A stretch of 64,000 bases of DNA from assembly GCF_000171235.2 (NCBI RefSeq), contig NZ_ABEA03000176.1, forward strand, positions 1-64,000, read 5' to 3'. Shown piece after piece: positions 25,988 through 34,569 of this stretch. The position numbers and the translations under genes are program-made. Positions within the stretch are counted from its first letter, which is position 1. Every line of letters begins with the position of its first letter. The notes beneath the pieces are model-generated. The model saw only the letters and a list, made by a program, of their open reading frames with translations. It ran no database searches and was not told where the DNA came from. The DNA is from Geminisphaera colitermitum TAV2. Lineage in GTDB: Bacteria; Verrucomicrobiota; Verrucomicrobiia; Opitutales; Opitutaceae.

Positions 25988-28912
25988 ATGACGACCAACC
26001 TCTTTCATGCCAGCGGCCAATGTGCGCAAGAATCTCAGAAAGGGATTGCGGGGGCCGGGAGGGGTTCTAGGTTTTCCCCTTTTCGACGGATGCAATCCCA
26101 CGGACCGAAGCGCATTTACACCCCACAATCCCTTGAATTTTGGTTCACCCAACTGGAGCGCAATTGGGAGGAGTTCTTCACTCCCGCCCAACTCGAAGCC
26201 GGGCACCGGATCTACCGCGATGGAGAAGTCCGTGAACTGGAACTGACTCCCGGCGACGCCATCATTCATCGCCGCGTGGACAAGCGCGACGAATACACCG
26301 TCGTGGAATGCGGCCCCAAGGGACTTGCCGTTCGCTCCTCGACCGAGGATGCGGATTCCTCGCGCGCCCTGGCCGTGGCCGGTCTCCACGAGATCGAAGA
26401 GCTTGTGGCCGACGAAATCTCGCCGCTCCCCGAGACCGCGCCTCCCTTTCCCATGTCGTCAACGGCTCCCGCCGCGTCACCCAACGACAAGCCTGCCCCG
26501 GCCTCCGGCACGCCCTCCGATCCCGCATCGGGCGGGCCAGTCACCCCGCCCGTTGTATCCGTGGTCGTTTCATCGGACGGCAACGGCCACTCCAACAACG
26601 GCAACTCCTCCAACTCCAAAAAACCCTCCGCCAGCGCCACCCTTGCCAAGCCTGCGGCGAAGTCTTCCTCCAAGTCCGCCTCTGCCACCGAACCGCCTCC
26701 CGTTGCGGCAACCTCGCGGTCGGTCCCTGTCTCTTCCGCCACCGCCGCAGGCGGCGAAGCGCGCACGCTGTTGCTCTCGTTTACCACGCGGGCCGAAGGG
26801 CTGGCGTTCGAAGCCCATTGGGTGAATACCGACGGCACGCGCACTCCGGCGCTCGGTGTGGCCGCGCAATCCCAACAAACTCCCGCGCAGCCGCCCAGTT
26901 CAGCCGAGCGCGCCAAGCTCATCGGGCTCTCCGCCTACGCTCGTAAGGCGCACTTCGTCTTCTCGCAGGACCTTGGCGCCTACGTCCTCGCCTCGGTCGC
27001 GGAAGTGAAAAACTTCCTCAAGACCACGCTCCCCGCCTGGAACAAACTCGTGGAGACCGAGCTTTGCCCCATCACCGCCAACCTCCTCAGTACCTCGCGC
27101 GAAATCACCATCGAAGCCGTGGCCGTCCCGCACCGCCGGGGTGCTTCCAACCTCAGCGGCGGACTCGACTTGCGCTGGATATTCCGCGCCGGCGAGCACC
27201 TTCTTTCGGACGACGAAGTGGCCCTCGTCACGCGCACCGGAGGCAGCGCCCCGGCCATGCTGCCCGGCGTGGGCATCGTCACCCTGCCCGTTGAAAAACT
27301 CGCCTCCGTCGCCGCCTGGCAGCGCAGTGTCAAGGAAACCCGTCGCAGCGGCGAAGGCGACATCCCCCCCTACCTCCTTTTTTCCCTCTTCAACGACGCC
27401 CGCCTCACGCTCACTCTTTCGTCCGAACTCGAAGCCTGGCGCCAGAGCGTGCTGGAGCGCCCGGCCAGTTCGCCCGATCTGCCCGCCGTACTTCGTCCCT
27501 ATCAGCGCCGCGGCGTCGAGTGGCTGCATCATCTTTGCGACAAAGGTTGCCACGGCCTGCTCGCCGACGAAATGGGCCTGGGCAAAACCCTGCAAATCAT
27601 CGCCCTCCTCATGACGCGCCCTGTTGCGGGCGACGACGGCAAACCTCTGCCCACGCTCGTCGTATGCCCTGCCAGCGTCGTTCCCGTGTGGTGCGAGGAG
27701 ATCGAACGCTTCTGGCCTGGCACCCGCGTCGAACTCCTGAAAAACGGCAACGACTTCAACGCCCGCCACACCACGCCGCCGCAGGTGTGGATCGCCAGCT
27801 TTACCCAACTGCGCAAACATCGCGCCCTGCTCGACGACCACCCCTTCGGTTACGCCGTGCTCGACGAAGGCCAGTTCATCAAAAACCCCGACGCCAAGGT
27901 CACCCAGACCTGTTTCGCCATCCGCGCGCGTCATCGTATCGTGCTTACGGGTACACCGCTGGAAAACCGCCAGCTCGATCTCTGGTCCATCTTCCGCTAC
28001 CTGCTGCCCGGCCTCCTCGGCACGCGCCTCACCTTTGAGGCGGCGCTCGCCACCGATCATGCCGCCACCATGCAACGCCTGCGCACCCAACTTGCCCCCT
28101 TCATCCTCCGCCGCACCAAGGACGAAGTCGCGCAGGAACTCCCGCCCAAGGTCGAGATGGAGCTTATCTCCCCGCTCACCGAAATGCAGCGCACCGAATA
28201 CGCCCGCATTTGTGCCGAGGGCCTGCAACGCCTCGGCGACGACGTGAGCGCGGCCATTCGAGAAAAATCCTTCGGCCTGCTCGCCCTGCTTACGCGACTG
28301 CGCCAGGTCTGCTGCGACCCCGACATGCTGCCTTGGATCAAGGACGCGCGTCTGGCCGACTCGGGCAAAATCTCGCTCCTCATCGAACGCCTCGCCGAAG
28401 TCATCGCCAACGGGCACAAGGTCGTCATCTTCTCGCAGTTCGTGATGCTGCTCAACCGCGTGCGCGACGCCCTCGCGCACTCCTTCCCCGACCTCCCCCG
28501 CTACGAACTCACCGGCATGACGCTCGACCGCCTCAAGCCCGTGCAAGGCTTCCAGAATGCCGACGGAGCCGCCGCCATGCTCGTGTCGCTCAAAGCCGCG
28601 GGCACCGGCATCACGCTGCACTCGGCGGACTACGTTTTTCTGCTCGATCCCTGGTGGAACCCCGCGGTGGAGGCGCAGGCCGTGGACCGCGTTCATCGTA
28701 TCGGACAAACGAGTACAGTGTTCGTCTATCGCATGGTGACCGCCGGCACGATCGAGGAACGCATCGAGGCGCTCAAGGCCTCCAAACGCGACCTGTTCGA
28801 CAAGCTCATTGGCGGCCTCGGCGGAGACTTCGATCTGAGCCAGCATTTCTCGTCGCTGCATGAACTCGTGCAACTGACGACCGGGGAGGTCGAGACCGAG
28901 CAACGCGAGTAG
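25988..28912 (+). CDS. SNF2-family helicase/ATPase
   Basis: 974 residues from the ATG at 25988; an ATG at 26090 is an alternative start. An N-terminal SWIM-like region (RNWEEFFTPAQLEAGHRIYRDGEVRELEL) is followed by a Ser/Pro/Ala-rich linker of about 120 residues, then a helicase-associated region. The ATPase core has Walker A (DEMGLGKTLQII), a DExx box with DEGQ in YAVLDEGQFIKNP, LTGTPLENRQLDLWSIF, and a C-terminal lobe with FSQFVMLLNRVRD and DPWWNPAVEAQAVDRVHRIGQ. It is a DNA translocase likely to remodel DNA-protein complexes. rsmD follows by 21 bp. Confidence 0.93.
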   Translation: MTTNLFHASGQCAQESQKGIAGAGRGSRFSPFRRMQSHGPKRIYTPQSLEFWFTQLERNWEEFFTPAQLEAGHRIYRDGEVRELELTPGDAIIHRRVDKRDEYTVVECGPKGLAVRSSTEDADSSRALAVAGLHEIEELVADEISPLPETAPPFPMSSTAPAASPNDKPAPASGTPSDPASGGPVTPPVVSVVVSSDGNGHSNNGNSSNSKKPSASATLAKPAAKSSSKSASATEPPPVAATSRSVPVSSATAAGGEARTLLLSFTTRAEGLAFEAHWVNTDGTRTPALGVAAQSQQTPAQPPSSAERAKLIGLSAYARKAHFVFSQDLGAYVLASVAEVKNFLKTTLPAWNKLVETELCPITANLLSTSREITIEAVAVPHRRGASNLSGGLDLRWIFRAGEHLLSDDEVALVTRTGGSAPAMLPGVGIVTLPVEKLASVAAWQRSVKETRRSGEGDIPPYLLFSLFNDARLTLTLSSELEAWRQSVLERPASSPDLPAVLRPYQRRGVEWLHHLCDKGCHGLLADEMGLGKTLQIIALLMTRPVAGDDGKPLPTLVVCPASVVPVWCEEIERFWPGTRVELLKNGNDFNARHTTPPQVWIASFTQLRKHRALLDDHPFGYAVLDEGQFIKNPDAKVTQTCFAIRARHRIVLTGTPLENRQLDLWSIFRYLLPGLLGTRLTFEAALATDHAATMQRLRTQLAPFILRRTKDEVAQELPPKVEMELISPLTEMQRTEYARICAEGLQRLGDDVSAAIREKSFGLLALLTRLRQVCCDPDMLPWIKDARLADSGKISLLIERLAEVIANGHKVVIFSQFVMLLNRVRDALAHSFPDLPRYELTGMTLDRLKPVQGFQNADGAAAMLVSLKAAGTGITLHSADYVFLLDPWWNPAVEAQAVDRVHRIGQTSTVFVYRMVTAGTIEERIEALKASKRDLFDKLIGGLGGDFDLSQHFSSLHELVQLTTGEVETEQRE

Positions 28913-28933
28913 CGGGGGGGGAATCCGACACGC

Positions 28934-29605
28934 ATGAGAATCACCGGAGGTATCGCCCGCGGCATTACACTGCAAACGCCCAAAGGCGACCGCACCCGAC
29001 CGGCGACGGACGGCATGAGGCAGGCCGTGTTTTCCAGTCTGGCGGCGCGCGTGCCGGGGGCGCGTTTTGTTGACCTCTTTGCCGGCAGCGGCGGCTACGG
29101 GCTGGAGGCGTTCAGCCGGGGCGCGGCGGGTGGTGTATTTGTGGAGAAGGACAACCGCGCCTGCGCTTGCATCGCCCGCAACATCGAGGCTGTCGCCCGC
29201 AGCGTGAAGCGCGACCCGTCGGCGATGCGCGTGCTCGCGTCGGATGTCCTCGCCTGGACTCCGCACGCCGGTGGTCTCCCCCCCCCCCCCCCCCCCGGCG
29301 ACAGCGCGGGGCCCGATTTGATTTTCATAGACCCGCCCTACGAAATTATCCCGGAGATCGGCCTGCGGCTTTTCGCCCGCATGGACGAGGGCCGTTGGTT
29401 TGACGATGCAGCAGGGCAGGGGGGGGGGGGGGGGGCTGATCCGGTGGTGGTGTTTGAGATGCCCGGCGAGATCGAGTTGAAACCGCCGGGTTGGGTTTGC
29501 GTAAAACGGCTGGGAGGCAAAGGCGCGCACCAGCCGTCGGTGTGTTTTTTTCGGAGGGCGGTTTGGTTTGACGAAAAAACTACTCCGGCACCTCGGCGGG
29601 ATTGA
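28934..29605 (+). CDS. rsmD: 16S rRNA guanine-966 N2-methyltransferase
   Basis: An SAM-dependent methyltransferase acting on 16S rRNA. It starts MRITGGIARGITLQTPKG with TRPATDGMRQAVFSSL, the RsmD signature. SAM motif I is FVDLFAGSGGYGLEAFSRGA and the catalytic motif is LIFIDPPYE. Two homopolymers lie inside: 19 C (29278-29296) giving PPPPPP before motif IV and 17 G (29419-29435) giving GGGGG after it. Both are in frame here and extend the protein beyond the ~190-residue norm. The 3' end overlaps the convergent pseudopilin gene by 26 bp. Confidence 0.92.
   Translation: MRITGGIARGITLQTPKGDRTRPATDGMRQAVFSSLAARVPGARFVDLFAGSGGYGLEAFSRGAAGGVFVEKDNRACACIARNIEAVARSVKRDPSAMRVLASDVLAWTPHAGGLPPPPPPGDSAGPDLIFIDPPYEIIPEIGLRLFARMDEGRWFDDAAGQGGGGGADPVVVFEMPGEIELKPPGWVCVKRLGGKGAHQPSVCFFRRAVWFDEKTTPAPRRD
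29278..29435 (+). repeat. Two homopolymer tracts inside rsmD (19 C, 17 G)
   Basis: Runs of 19 C (29278-29296) and 17 G (29419-29435) flank the catalytic DPPY motif. As written they compensate to leave one open frame. Confidence 0.9.
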
Positions 29606-30371
29606 TGCCGGAATCGACGAGCCTTTTCAGGTCGCTGGCCTTGATGTTTTGCACGTGACCGTCGGCGTAAAGGTAGTTGGACGAGCCGTTGAGCTTGTTG
29701 GCCGTCTGGGCTCCGAGCCGGTGACGGTTGGGATCGATGTCGTCGATCACGCCGCTCCAATCCCTCCACGCGCCTCCATGAATATGATCCCAGGTGGTGG
29801 TGGGATTTTTGGATTCCGAAAGAATGCACATCAGCAATGTGCGGGAGGGATTGGGGATGCCGGTGAGCCGGCGATAAGCCTTTCGCTCCACGACCCGGTC
29901 GTTGAGCACGTAGCTGGTCCCCATGTTGTCGATGATTTTTTTCTTCCGCTCCGATGACTCGGCCGGGCAGACACGGATTGCGTCCATGTTGCCCACGTAG
30001 GGTCTCAGCAGATAAATCCATGTCTGCGTGTAGTCATCGGCGTTGTGCGTGGTGACCGGCAGATTGTCTTTGTTGTCGCCGGCATAGAGGAGCATGGCGG
30101 CGCCGAGTTGCCGCATGTTGGACATGCAGGAGGCCCGTCTGGCCACCATGCGCGCGCCTGCGGCAACAGGGATGATGACCGCCGCCAAAACGCCGATGAT
30201 GACAAGGACGACAAGGAGTTCGACCAGAGTGAAGCCAAGGAGCGGCGGTCTCCAGGCCGCCGGACGGTGCGAAGCACCGCCTCTCTGATGGACGTAATCC
30301 CTGAGGCGAGGCGCGTTGCGCCTCGCCCGGCGGCCTGGAGACCGCCGCTCCTTGCTTCGTCTGCGTAACAT
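29580..30371 (-). CDS. Type IV pseudopilin (prepilin-type N-methylation protein)
   Basis: 263 residues. The class III signal is GFTLVELLVVLVIIGVLAAVIIPVA, with the invariant glutamate at +5. The C-terminal region contains SYLY-like NYLYADGHVQNIK, common in Verrucomicrobia/Planctomycete pseudopilins of the secretion-system G/H type. The leader is abnormally long: 38 codons encoded by a palindromic repeat (30237-30350) separate MLRRRSK from GFTLVELL. Without them the leader would read MLRRRSKGFTLVELL, a normal prepilin leader. Export and processing of the long form are uncertain. Confidence 0.88.
   Translation of the reverse strand: MLRRRSKERRSPGRRARRNAPRLRDYVHQRGGASHRPAAWRPPLLGFTLVELLVVLVIIGVLAAVIIPVAAGARMVARRASCMSNMRQLGAAMLLYAGDNKDNLPVTTHNADDYTQTWIYLLRPYVGNMDAIRVCPAESSERKKKIIDNMGTSYVLNDRVVERKAYRRLTGIPNPSRTLLMCILSESKNPTTTWDHIHGGAWRDWSGVIDDIDPNRHRLGAQTANKLNGSSNYLYADGHVQNIKASDLKRLVDSGINPAEVPE
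30237..30353. repeat. Palindromic repeat inserted in pseudopilin leader
   Basis: Perfect 27-bp arms (30237-30263 and 30327-30353, beginning AAGGAGCGGCGGTCTCCAGG on the left) enclose two smaller hairpins, CGGTGCGAAGCACCG and GAGGCGNNNNGCGCCTC. It lies wholly within the open reading frame; the inserted length of 114 bp is a multiple of three and contains no stop in that frame. Confidence 0.9.
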
Positions 30372-30378
30372 CAGTCAG

Positions 30379-31188
30379 TTAATGTTGGTTGAACGGGTTG
30401 CCCGCCTTGCGACGGAGGCGCACGCGGTTGAGCGCGAAGAGCAATCCGGCTACGCCAAGGAGGATGGCATAGGTCGCCGGTTCGGGAACCGCCGGAGTCG
30501 TGCCGACCCAAATGCCAAAAGTTCCATTCGTCGTGACAAGGCCGTCGGTGGCATGTGTGCCGCTGAAGGTCAGGTCCAGTTCGTAGTAACCGGCTTCGGT
30601 GAAGCCAAACGCGTAGTGAGTATGGCCGCCGATGGGCACGTTAAGCACGTTGTTCCCCGTCGTTGCACTGGCATTGTAGGTGGAAAAACGGGCGCTGGAA
30701 ATCGAGGCGTCGTCCTCATCGAGACGAAACAGGGCGAACTGTCCCGGACCGGTGAAGCTGGCAATGTTAAGGGTGACGCTGATGTTGGCGCTCGTCCAAT
30801 CCGCAGGGTCCAATTCTTCCGAGGCCCAACCGAGGTTGGGCTGGTCGTAATCGGAACCGAGGATGTAAATGCTATCGCCAAGTGAAACACCCAGCAGGTT
30901 GCCCAGCGCCGTGGCATTGGCTGAACTTACCGTGAGTGTATCGACGCCGAACGCGACAATTTCATTGGGCGCAAACTCACCGCCGTCGCCGCCCAAGGCG
31001 GCTCCGTTGACAACCGCGGCGCCGCCCAAGTGCCAGTGAGGCTCAAGAGCACCGTCTTCGTAGGCGACGCCGATGTCGCCATGACCGTAGGTATAGACGC
31101 CTTGCGCCGCGAGTTGCGGGGCGGCGAGTGAGAGAAGGCTGGCGGCAAGAACCGACAGCGTGGTGTGTTTTGTGAAAAGATGATTCAT
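30379..31188 (-). CDS. PEP-CTERM surface protein with anchor-M-like domain
   Basis: 269 residues with a signal peptide (LSVLAASLLSLAAPQLAAQG) and a C-terminal sorting signal: VPEPATYAILLGVAGLLFALNRVRLRRK, i.e. PEP motif, hydrophobic helix and basic tail, the target of exosortase. The body (YTYGHGDIGVAYEDG, EPHWHLGGAA, EFAPNEIVAFGVD, HTHYAFGFTEAGYYELDLTFSGTH) resembles the choice-of-anchor M domain, often found beside metal ABC transporters. The His-rich residues and the His-rich next gene suggest a metal connection, which is inference. No exosortase gene is in the window. Confidence 0.85.
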   Translation of the reverse strand: MNHLFTKHTTLSVLAASLLSLAAPQLAAQGVYTYGHGDIGVAYEDGALEPHWHLGGAAVVNGAALGGDGGEFAPNEIVAFGVDTLTVSSANATALGNLLGVSLGDSIYILGSDYDQPNLGWASEELDPADWTSANISVTLNIASFTGPGQFALFRLDEDDASISSARFSTYNASATTGNNVLNVPIGGHTHYAFGFTEAGYYELDLTFSGTHATDGLVTTNGTFGIWVGTTPAVPEPATYAILLGVAGLLFALNRVRLRRKAGNPFNQH

Positions 31189-31228
31189 GTTTTGTGTGAA
31201 ATGGATGTTTTTGGTGAACTGCCGCCCC

Positions 31229-31319
31229 CGTAGGGGCTTCGTTTGCGAAGCCCGCGAAGAGCTTGGGGTTTCGCAAGTCCATCCGGCTGGCGCGGGCGTC
31301 GCAAGCGACGTCCCTACCT
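31229..31319. repeat. Divergent REP pair (REPIN-like), intergenic
   Basis: GGGGCTTCGTTTGCGAAGCC on the left and GGCGTCGCAAGCGACGTCCC on the right are two small palindromes in opposite orientation, with GTAGG at the outer edges. The left unit differs by one base from the REP flanking the transposase at 44199. Confidence 0.75.
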
Positions 31320-31347
31320 CCGGAACTTAAATGGTATAACGCGCTTG

Positions 31348-31791
31348 TCAGGCCGCGGGCGGGGCGTGCGTGTGCAGGTGGGTGAGGCGCGGCGGAGCCG
31401 GCGCAATCCAATCCTGCGGCGTGATGGGAACGGTTTTGACCGTTCCCATCTCAACCAGGAGGGCAAAGGCCGCGCTCAGGTTGAGGATACCGTGGGAAAA
31501 TAGTGTAATGACGCAGCCTGCGTCATCGTCAGGGACAGGGGTGGTGGAACGGGCGTCGTCCGCCGGGGCATGATGAGTGCCGGCGTGGGAATGATCGTGC
31601 CCGTGGGGAGTGGATGCGAGGTGAGTTCGTTCGCCGTATCCGTGAAACCATGCGTGTGCATCCGGGCTCACCGAACCGACGGCAAGCACGAGCGTGAGCA
31701 CGACGCCAAGCCAGCCTGTGCCTCGCAGCCACGCGGCAACATGCGCACGGCATGTTTTCGGCTGGCGGGCTTGGCGGTGGCGGAGGCTCAT
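31348..31791 (-). CDS. Small exported His-rich protein (DUF2946-like layout)
   Basis: 147 residues. A basic N-terminus and one hydrophobic helix (TGWLGVVLTLVLAVGSVSPDAHA) give a signal or anchor. A loop with nine histidines follows (TPHGHDHSHAGTHHAP), then a single cysteine in DDDAGCVITLFSHG and a Pro-rich tail with HLHTHAPP. I recognise the layout of small metal-associated membrane proteins such as DUF2946 but cannot confirm the family. It is upstream of the PEP-CTERM gene on the same strand, with a REP pair between them. A role in zinc or copper handling is only suggested by composition. Confidence 0.6.
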   Translation of the reverse strand: MSLRHRQARQPKTCRAHVAAWLRGTGWLGVVLTLVLAVGSVSPDAHAWFHGYGERTHLASTPHGHDHSHAGTHHAPADDARSTTPVPDDDAGCVITLFSHGILNLSAAFALLVEMGTVKTVPITPQDWIAPAPPRLTHLHTHAPPAA

Positions 31792-31910
31792 GTTGCGTGG
31801 CAGAAAAATCGGATGCGAGTCAGGTCGGGTTGCCGCATTCTTGGCTGGAAAACGTGCATCCTAGCAAAGCTGTCAAGCGGGGCGCGTATGCTTGGAAAAA
31901 CGATTCACCG

Positions 31911-32615
31911 TCAGGCGTCACCGAGGGCGGCGCGCAGAGCGGCGAGTTCGGAGCGCAGGCTGGCGACTTCGCTTTCGAGGGCGGCGATACGTTGTTCGAT
32001 TTCCGGTGACGGCGACTGGACACTGCTGGCCGCTGGCACCTGCGAGGGGGAGGGGAGGGAGGCGTTTGCCAGTGACGGCGTTGCAGGCAGTGAGGGTTCG
32101 CCGGTGAGCAGTTCCGCCCAGCGTTGTTCTTTTTGTCCGGGCTGGCGGGGTAGGAGACGGACGAGGGCGCCTGCCGGTCGTGCGGCCAGATCGGAGAGGA
32201 GTCGCTCGGCCTCGGCAAGGTCGGCCAGCGGATGCATGCGCTCGGCACGTGCGCGGAGTTCGGCGGTGGTTTGGGGACCGCGCAGCAAAAGCTCGGCCAG
32301 CAGGGCGCGGGCGGCGGTCTCCATCGGATATTCGTTGTCGAGAGTCTGGCGGAATTTGGGCACGCGGGCATCGGCGCCAGAGAAAAGGGCGGCGAGGCGT
32401 TTTTGACGCAATCCATCGAGCGCCTGTTCCACTTCGCCATCGTTGAGCGTGAGAATGGGCGCGCGGTTGCTGCGCTGATTGCAGGCATTGGTCAGCGAAT
32501 TGAGGCTGAGAGGGTAAATGTCGGGGGTGGTGAATTCTTTCTCAATCAGGCAGCCGAGTGCGCGGGCTTCCGTGGCGGTGAGGAGGGTGTCGGGCGTGGG
32601 ATCGGCAAGAGTCAT
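31911..32615 (-). CDS. yceH: YceH family protein (DUF480)
   Basis: 234 residues from the ATG at 32615. LTATEARALGCLIEKEFTTPDIYPLSLNSLTNACNQRSNR is the family hallmark, followed by GPQTTAELRARAERMH and a C-terminal coiled coil (IEQRIAALESEVASLRSELAALRAAL). It has a winged-helix-like fold and unknown function. The upstream codons to 32687 are antisense to the next gene's leader and are not included. Confidence 0.92.
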   Translation of the reverse strand: MTLADPTPDTLLTATEARALGCLIEKEFTTPDIYPLSLNSLTNACNQRSNRAPILTLNDGEVEQALDGLRQKRLAALFSGADARVPKFRQTLDNEYPMETAARALLAELLLRGPQTTAELRARAERMHPLADLAEAERLLSDLAARPAGALVRLLPRQPGQKEQRWAELLTGEPSLPATPSLANASLPSPSQVPAASSVQSPSPEIEQRIAALESEVASLRSELAALRAALGDA

Positions 32616-32731
32616 GGAGCGGGTATGTTCGAGAAGGGCGCGCGTGGGGACAAGCCTTGGAAGGAGTGAAATGGGGCGGGCAATCATTCTTCTTCACAGA
32701 AAGGCGTTCACGCTTCTGCATGGGAGGGCAC

Positions 32732-34528
32732 ATGAGATATCTGCTCCCTTTTCCCGTGTCCGGTCTGCTGTTGGTTGCGGTGGTGGCGCTGGCGGCGTCC
32801 CCTCCCCCCCCCCCCCCCCGTGTGATGGCGGCGGATGCGGCGGCGGCGCGTGTGGTCGTGGTGCTGGCCAATGGCGCGGACCCGGAATCGGTGTCATTGG
32901 CGAAGCACTACGCGGAGGCCCGGCAGGTGCCGGAAGAAAACATCATCGCGTTGCCCATGCCGCTGAAGGAAACGATTTCGTGGCGCGAATTCATCGATGC
33001 GATTTACAATCCCTTGCAGGCGGAGTTGGTGAAACGGGAATGGATCGACGCGATCACCGCGGGCGACACGGATTCCATCGGGCGTACGAAATACGCCATA
33101 TCCGGGCACCGGATACGGGCGCTGGTCGTGTGCCGCGGAGTGCCGTTGCGTATGAACGGCGATGCCAAGCTCGTGCTGGAGACTCCGGGGCGCGGCGGCC
33201 AGGCGGCGGCGAGCGGGGCGTTCTCGACCAATGCCGGGGCGGTGGACAGCGAACTGGCGTTGCTGGCGGCGAGCGGATACCAGATCGCGGGGCTGCTGCC
33301 CAATCCGCTCTACAACGTAAAAGCACCTTCGGATCAGCAGCGCATCATGGTCGTCACGGTGGGCCGGCTCGACGGCATCACGCCGCAGGATGCGCGTGCG
33401 TTGGTGGACAACGCGCTCCGGGCCGAACGCGAGGGATTGATCGGACGGGCTTACGTGGACATCGGGGGGCCGCACAAACAGGGGGATGTGTGGATGGAGG
33501 CGGCGGTGAAGGAGATCGAGTCGCTGGGCTTCGACCTTGCCGTGGACAGGGAGCGGGGACGGTTTGGGGCGGCGTCGCGTTTTGATGCGCCTGCGCTTTA
33601 TTTTGGCTGGTACACGGGGGCGATTGATGGTCCGTTTTTAACACCTGGATTTCGTTTCCCACCGGGCGCGGTGGCTTTGCATATTTACAGTTTTTCAGCG
33701 TCGAGCATGCGCAATGCAAAGGGGTGGACGCCGGGGTTTGTGGCGCGTGGTGTCACGGCGACCGTGGGCAATGTGCATGAGCCGTATCTGCAATTCACGC
33801 ACCAGCCTCATTTGTTGATCGAGGCGCTGGCCCGGGGCGAAATGCTGGGCGATGCCGCGTTGTATGCGCTGAACGGGTTGAGCTGGCAGGCGATTCTGAT
33901 CGGCGATCCGCTTTATCAGCCGTTCAAAGTGCCGGTTGAAAAGCAGTGGAAGCAACGCGAGTCGATTTCACCGGCTCTGGCGCCTTACGTGGCAATCCGC
34001 CAGATGCATCTGCTGGAGGCCGCCGGAAAAAGAGATGAGGCGCTGGCGATCGGCCAGAAAGAACTGCGGCGCGATCCCAGTGTGCCGCTGGTGCTGGCGA
34101 TGGCCCGGACTCAGTTAAATCCGCCGAAGCCGAAGAGCGCGGAGACGCCGGATGCCGCCGCCGTCGCAGCCGGGAAAAAAGCCGCGGCGCGCACGCTGGC
34201 CGTGCTGACTTTGTTCAATTCCATCCGCACGGAGGACGTGCTATTGTTTGCCGAGGGAGCCGATTTGCTGCGGCAGGCGGACGATGCGAAAAATGGCTTG
34301 GTATTGATCCAGCGGATACTTGCGGATCAAGAGTTGTCGAAGCCGATGCGTATCGGGTTGCTCAAGCAGGGCCAGGTCATTGCGAGGGCCGCCATGGATT
34401 TCAGGCAGGTTGCAAGTTGGGATGCGGAGCATCGGGAACTGACAGCCCCTCCCCCCCCCCCGCCCGCGCCTCCCGCACCGCCACAACCGGCCTCGCCCGC
34501 GCCGGCAGCAACCGCTCCGAAGAAATAA
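32732..34528 (+). CDS. TIGR03790 family secreted protein
   Basis: The ATG at 32732 has a GGAGG 6-10 bp upstream (32722-32726) and opens a signal peptide (MRYLLPFPVSGLLLVAVVALAA). A 16-C tract (32804-32819) encodes six prolines directly after it, so slippage would abolish export. The body matches TIGR03790-type proteins (VVVLANGADPESVSLAKHYAEARQVPEENI; YFGWYTGAIDGPF; HIYSFSASSMRN; NGLSWQAILIGDPLYQPF). The C-terminal region has TPR-like helices and ends in a Pro/Ala-rich tail with another C tract near 34448-34459. The function is unknown; the family is frequent in Verrucomicrobia. Confidence 0.85.
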   Translation: MRYLLPFPVSGLLLVAVVALAASPPPPPPRVMAADAAAARVVVVLANGADPESVSLAKHYAEARQVPEENIIALPMPLKETISWREFIDAIYNPLQAELVKREWIDAITAGDTDSIGRTKYAISGHRIRALVVCRGVPLRMNGDAKLVLETPGRGGQAAASGAFSTNAGAVDSELALLAASGYQIAGLLPNPLYNVKAPSDQQRIMVVTVGRLDGITPQDARALVDNALRAEREGLIGRAYVDIGGPHKQGDVWMEAAVKEIESLGFDLAVDRERGRFGAASRFDAPALYFGWYTGAIDGPFLTPGFRFPPGAVALHIYSFSASSMRNAKGWTPGFVARGVTATVGNVHEPYLQFTHQPHLLIEALARGEMLGDAALYALNGLSWQAILIGDPLYQPFKVPVEKQWKQRESISPALAPYVAIRQMHLLEAAGKRDEALAIGQKELRRDPSVPLVLAMARTQLNPPKPKSAETPDAAAVAAGKKAAARTLAVLTLFNSIRTEDVLLFAEGADLLRQADDAKNGLVLIQRILADQELSKPMRIGLLKQGQVIARAAMDFRQVASWDAEHRELTAPPPPPPAPPAPPQPASPAPAATAPKK

Positions 34529-34569
34529 GCCATTGGTCTCTGCGTGAGATATTTTGAATGGGAAAGGTA

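Noticed and set aside
26900-29530. 876-codon open frame on the minus strand opposite the SNF2 and rsmD genes
   Set aside because: It is antisense to two well-recognised genes, has no family motif and arises from GC-rich codon bias; the plus-strand proteins carry complete catalytic motifs.
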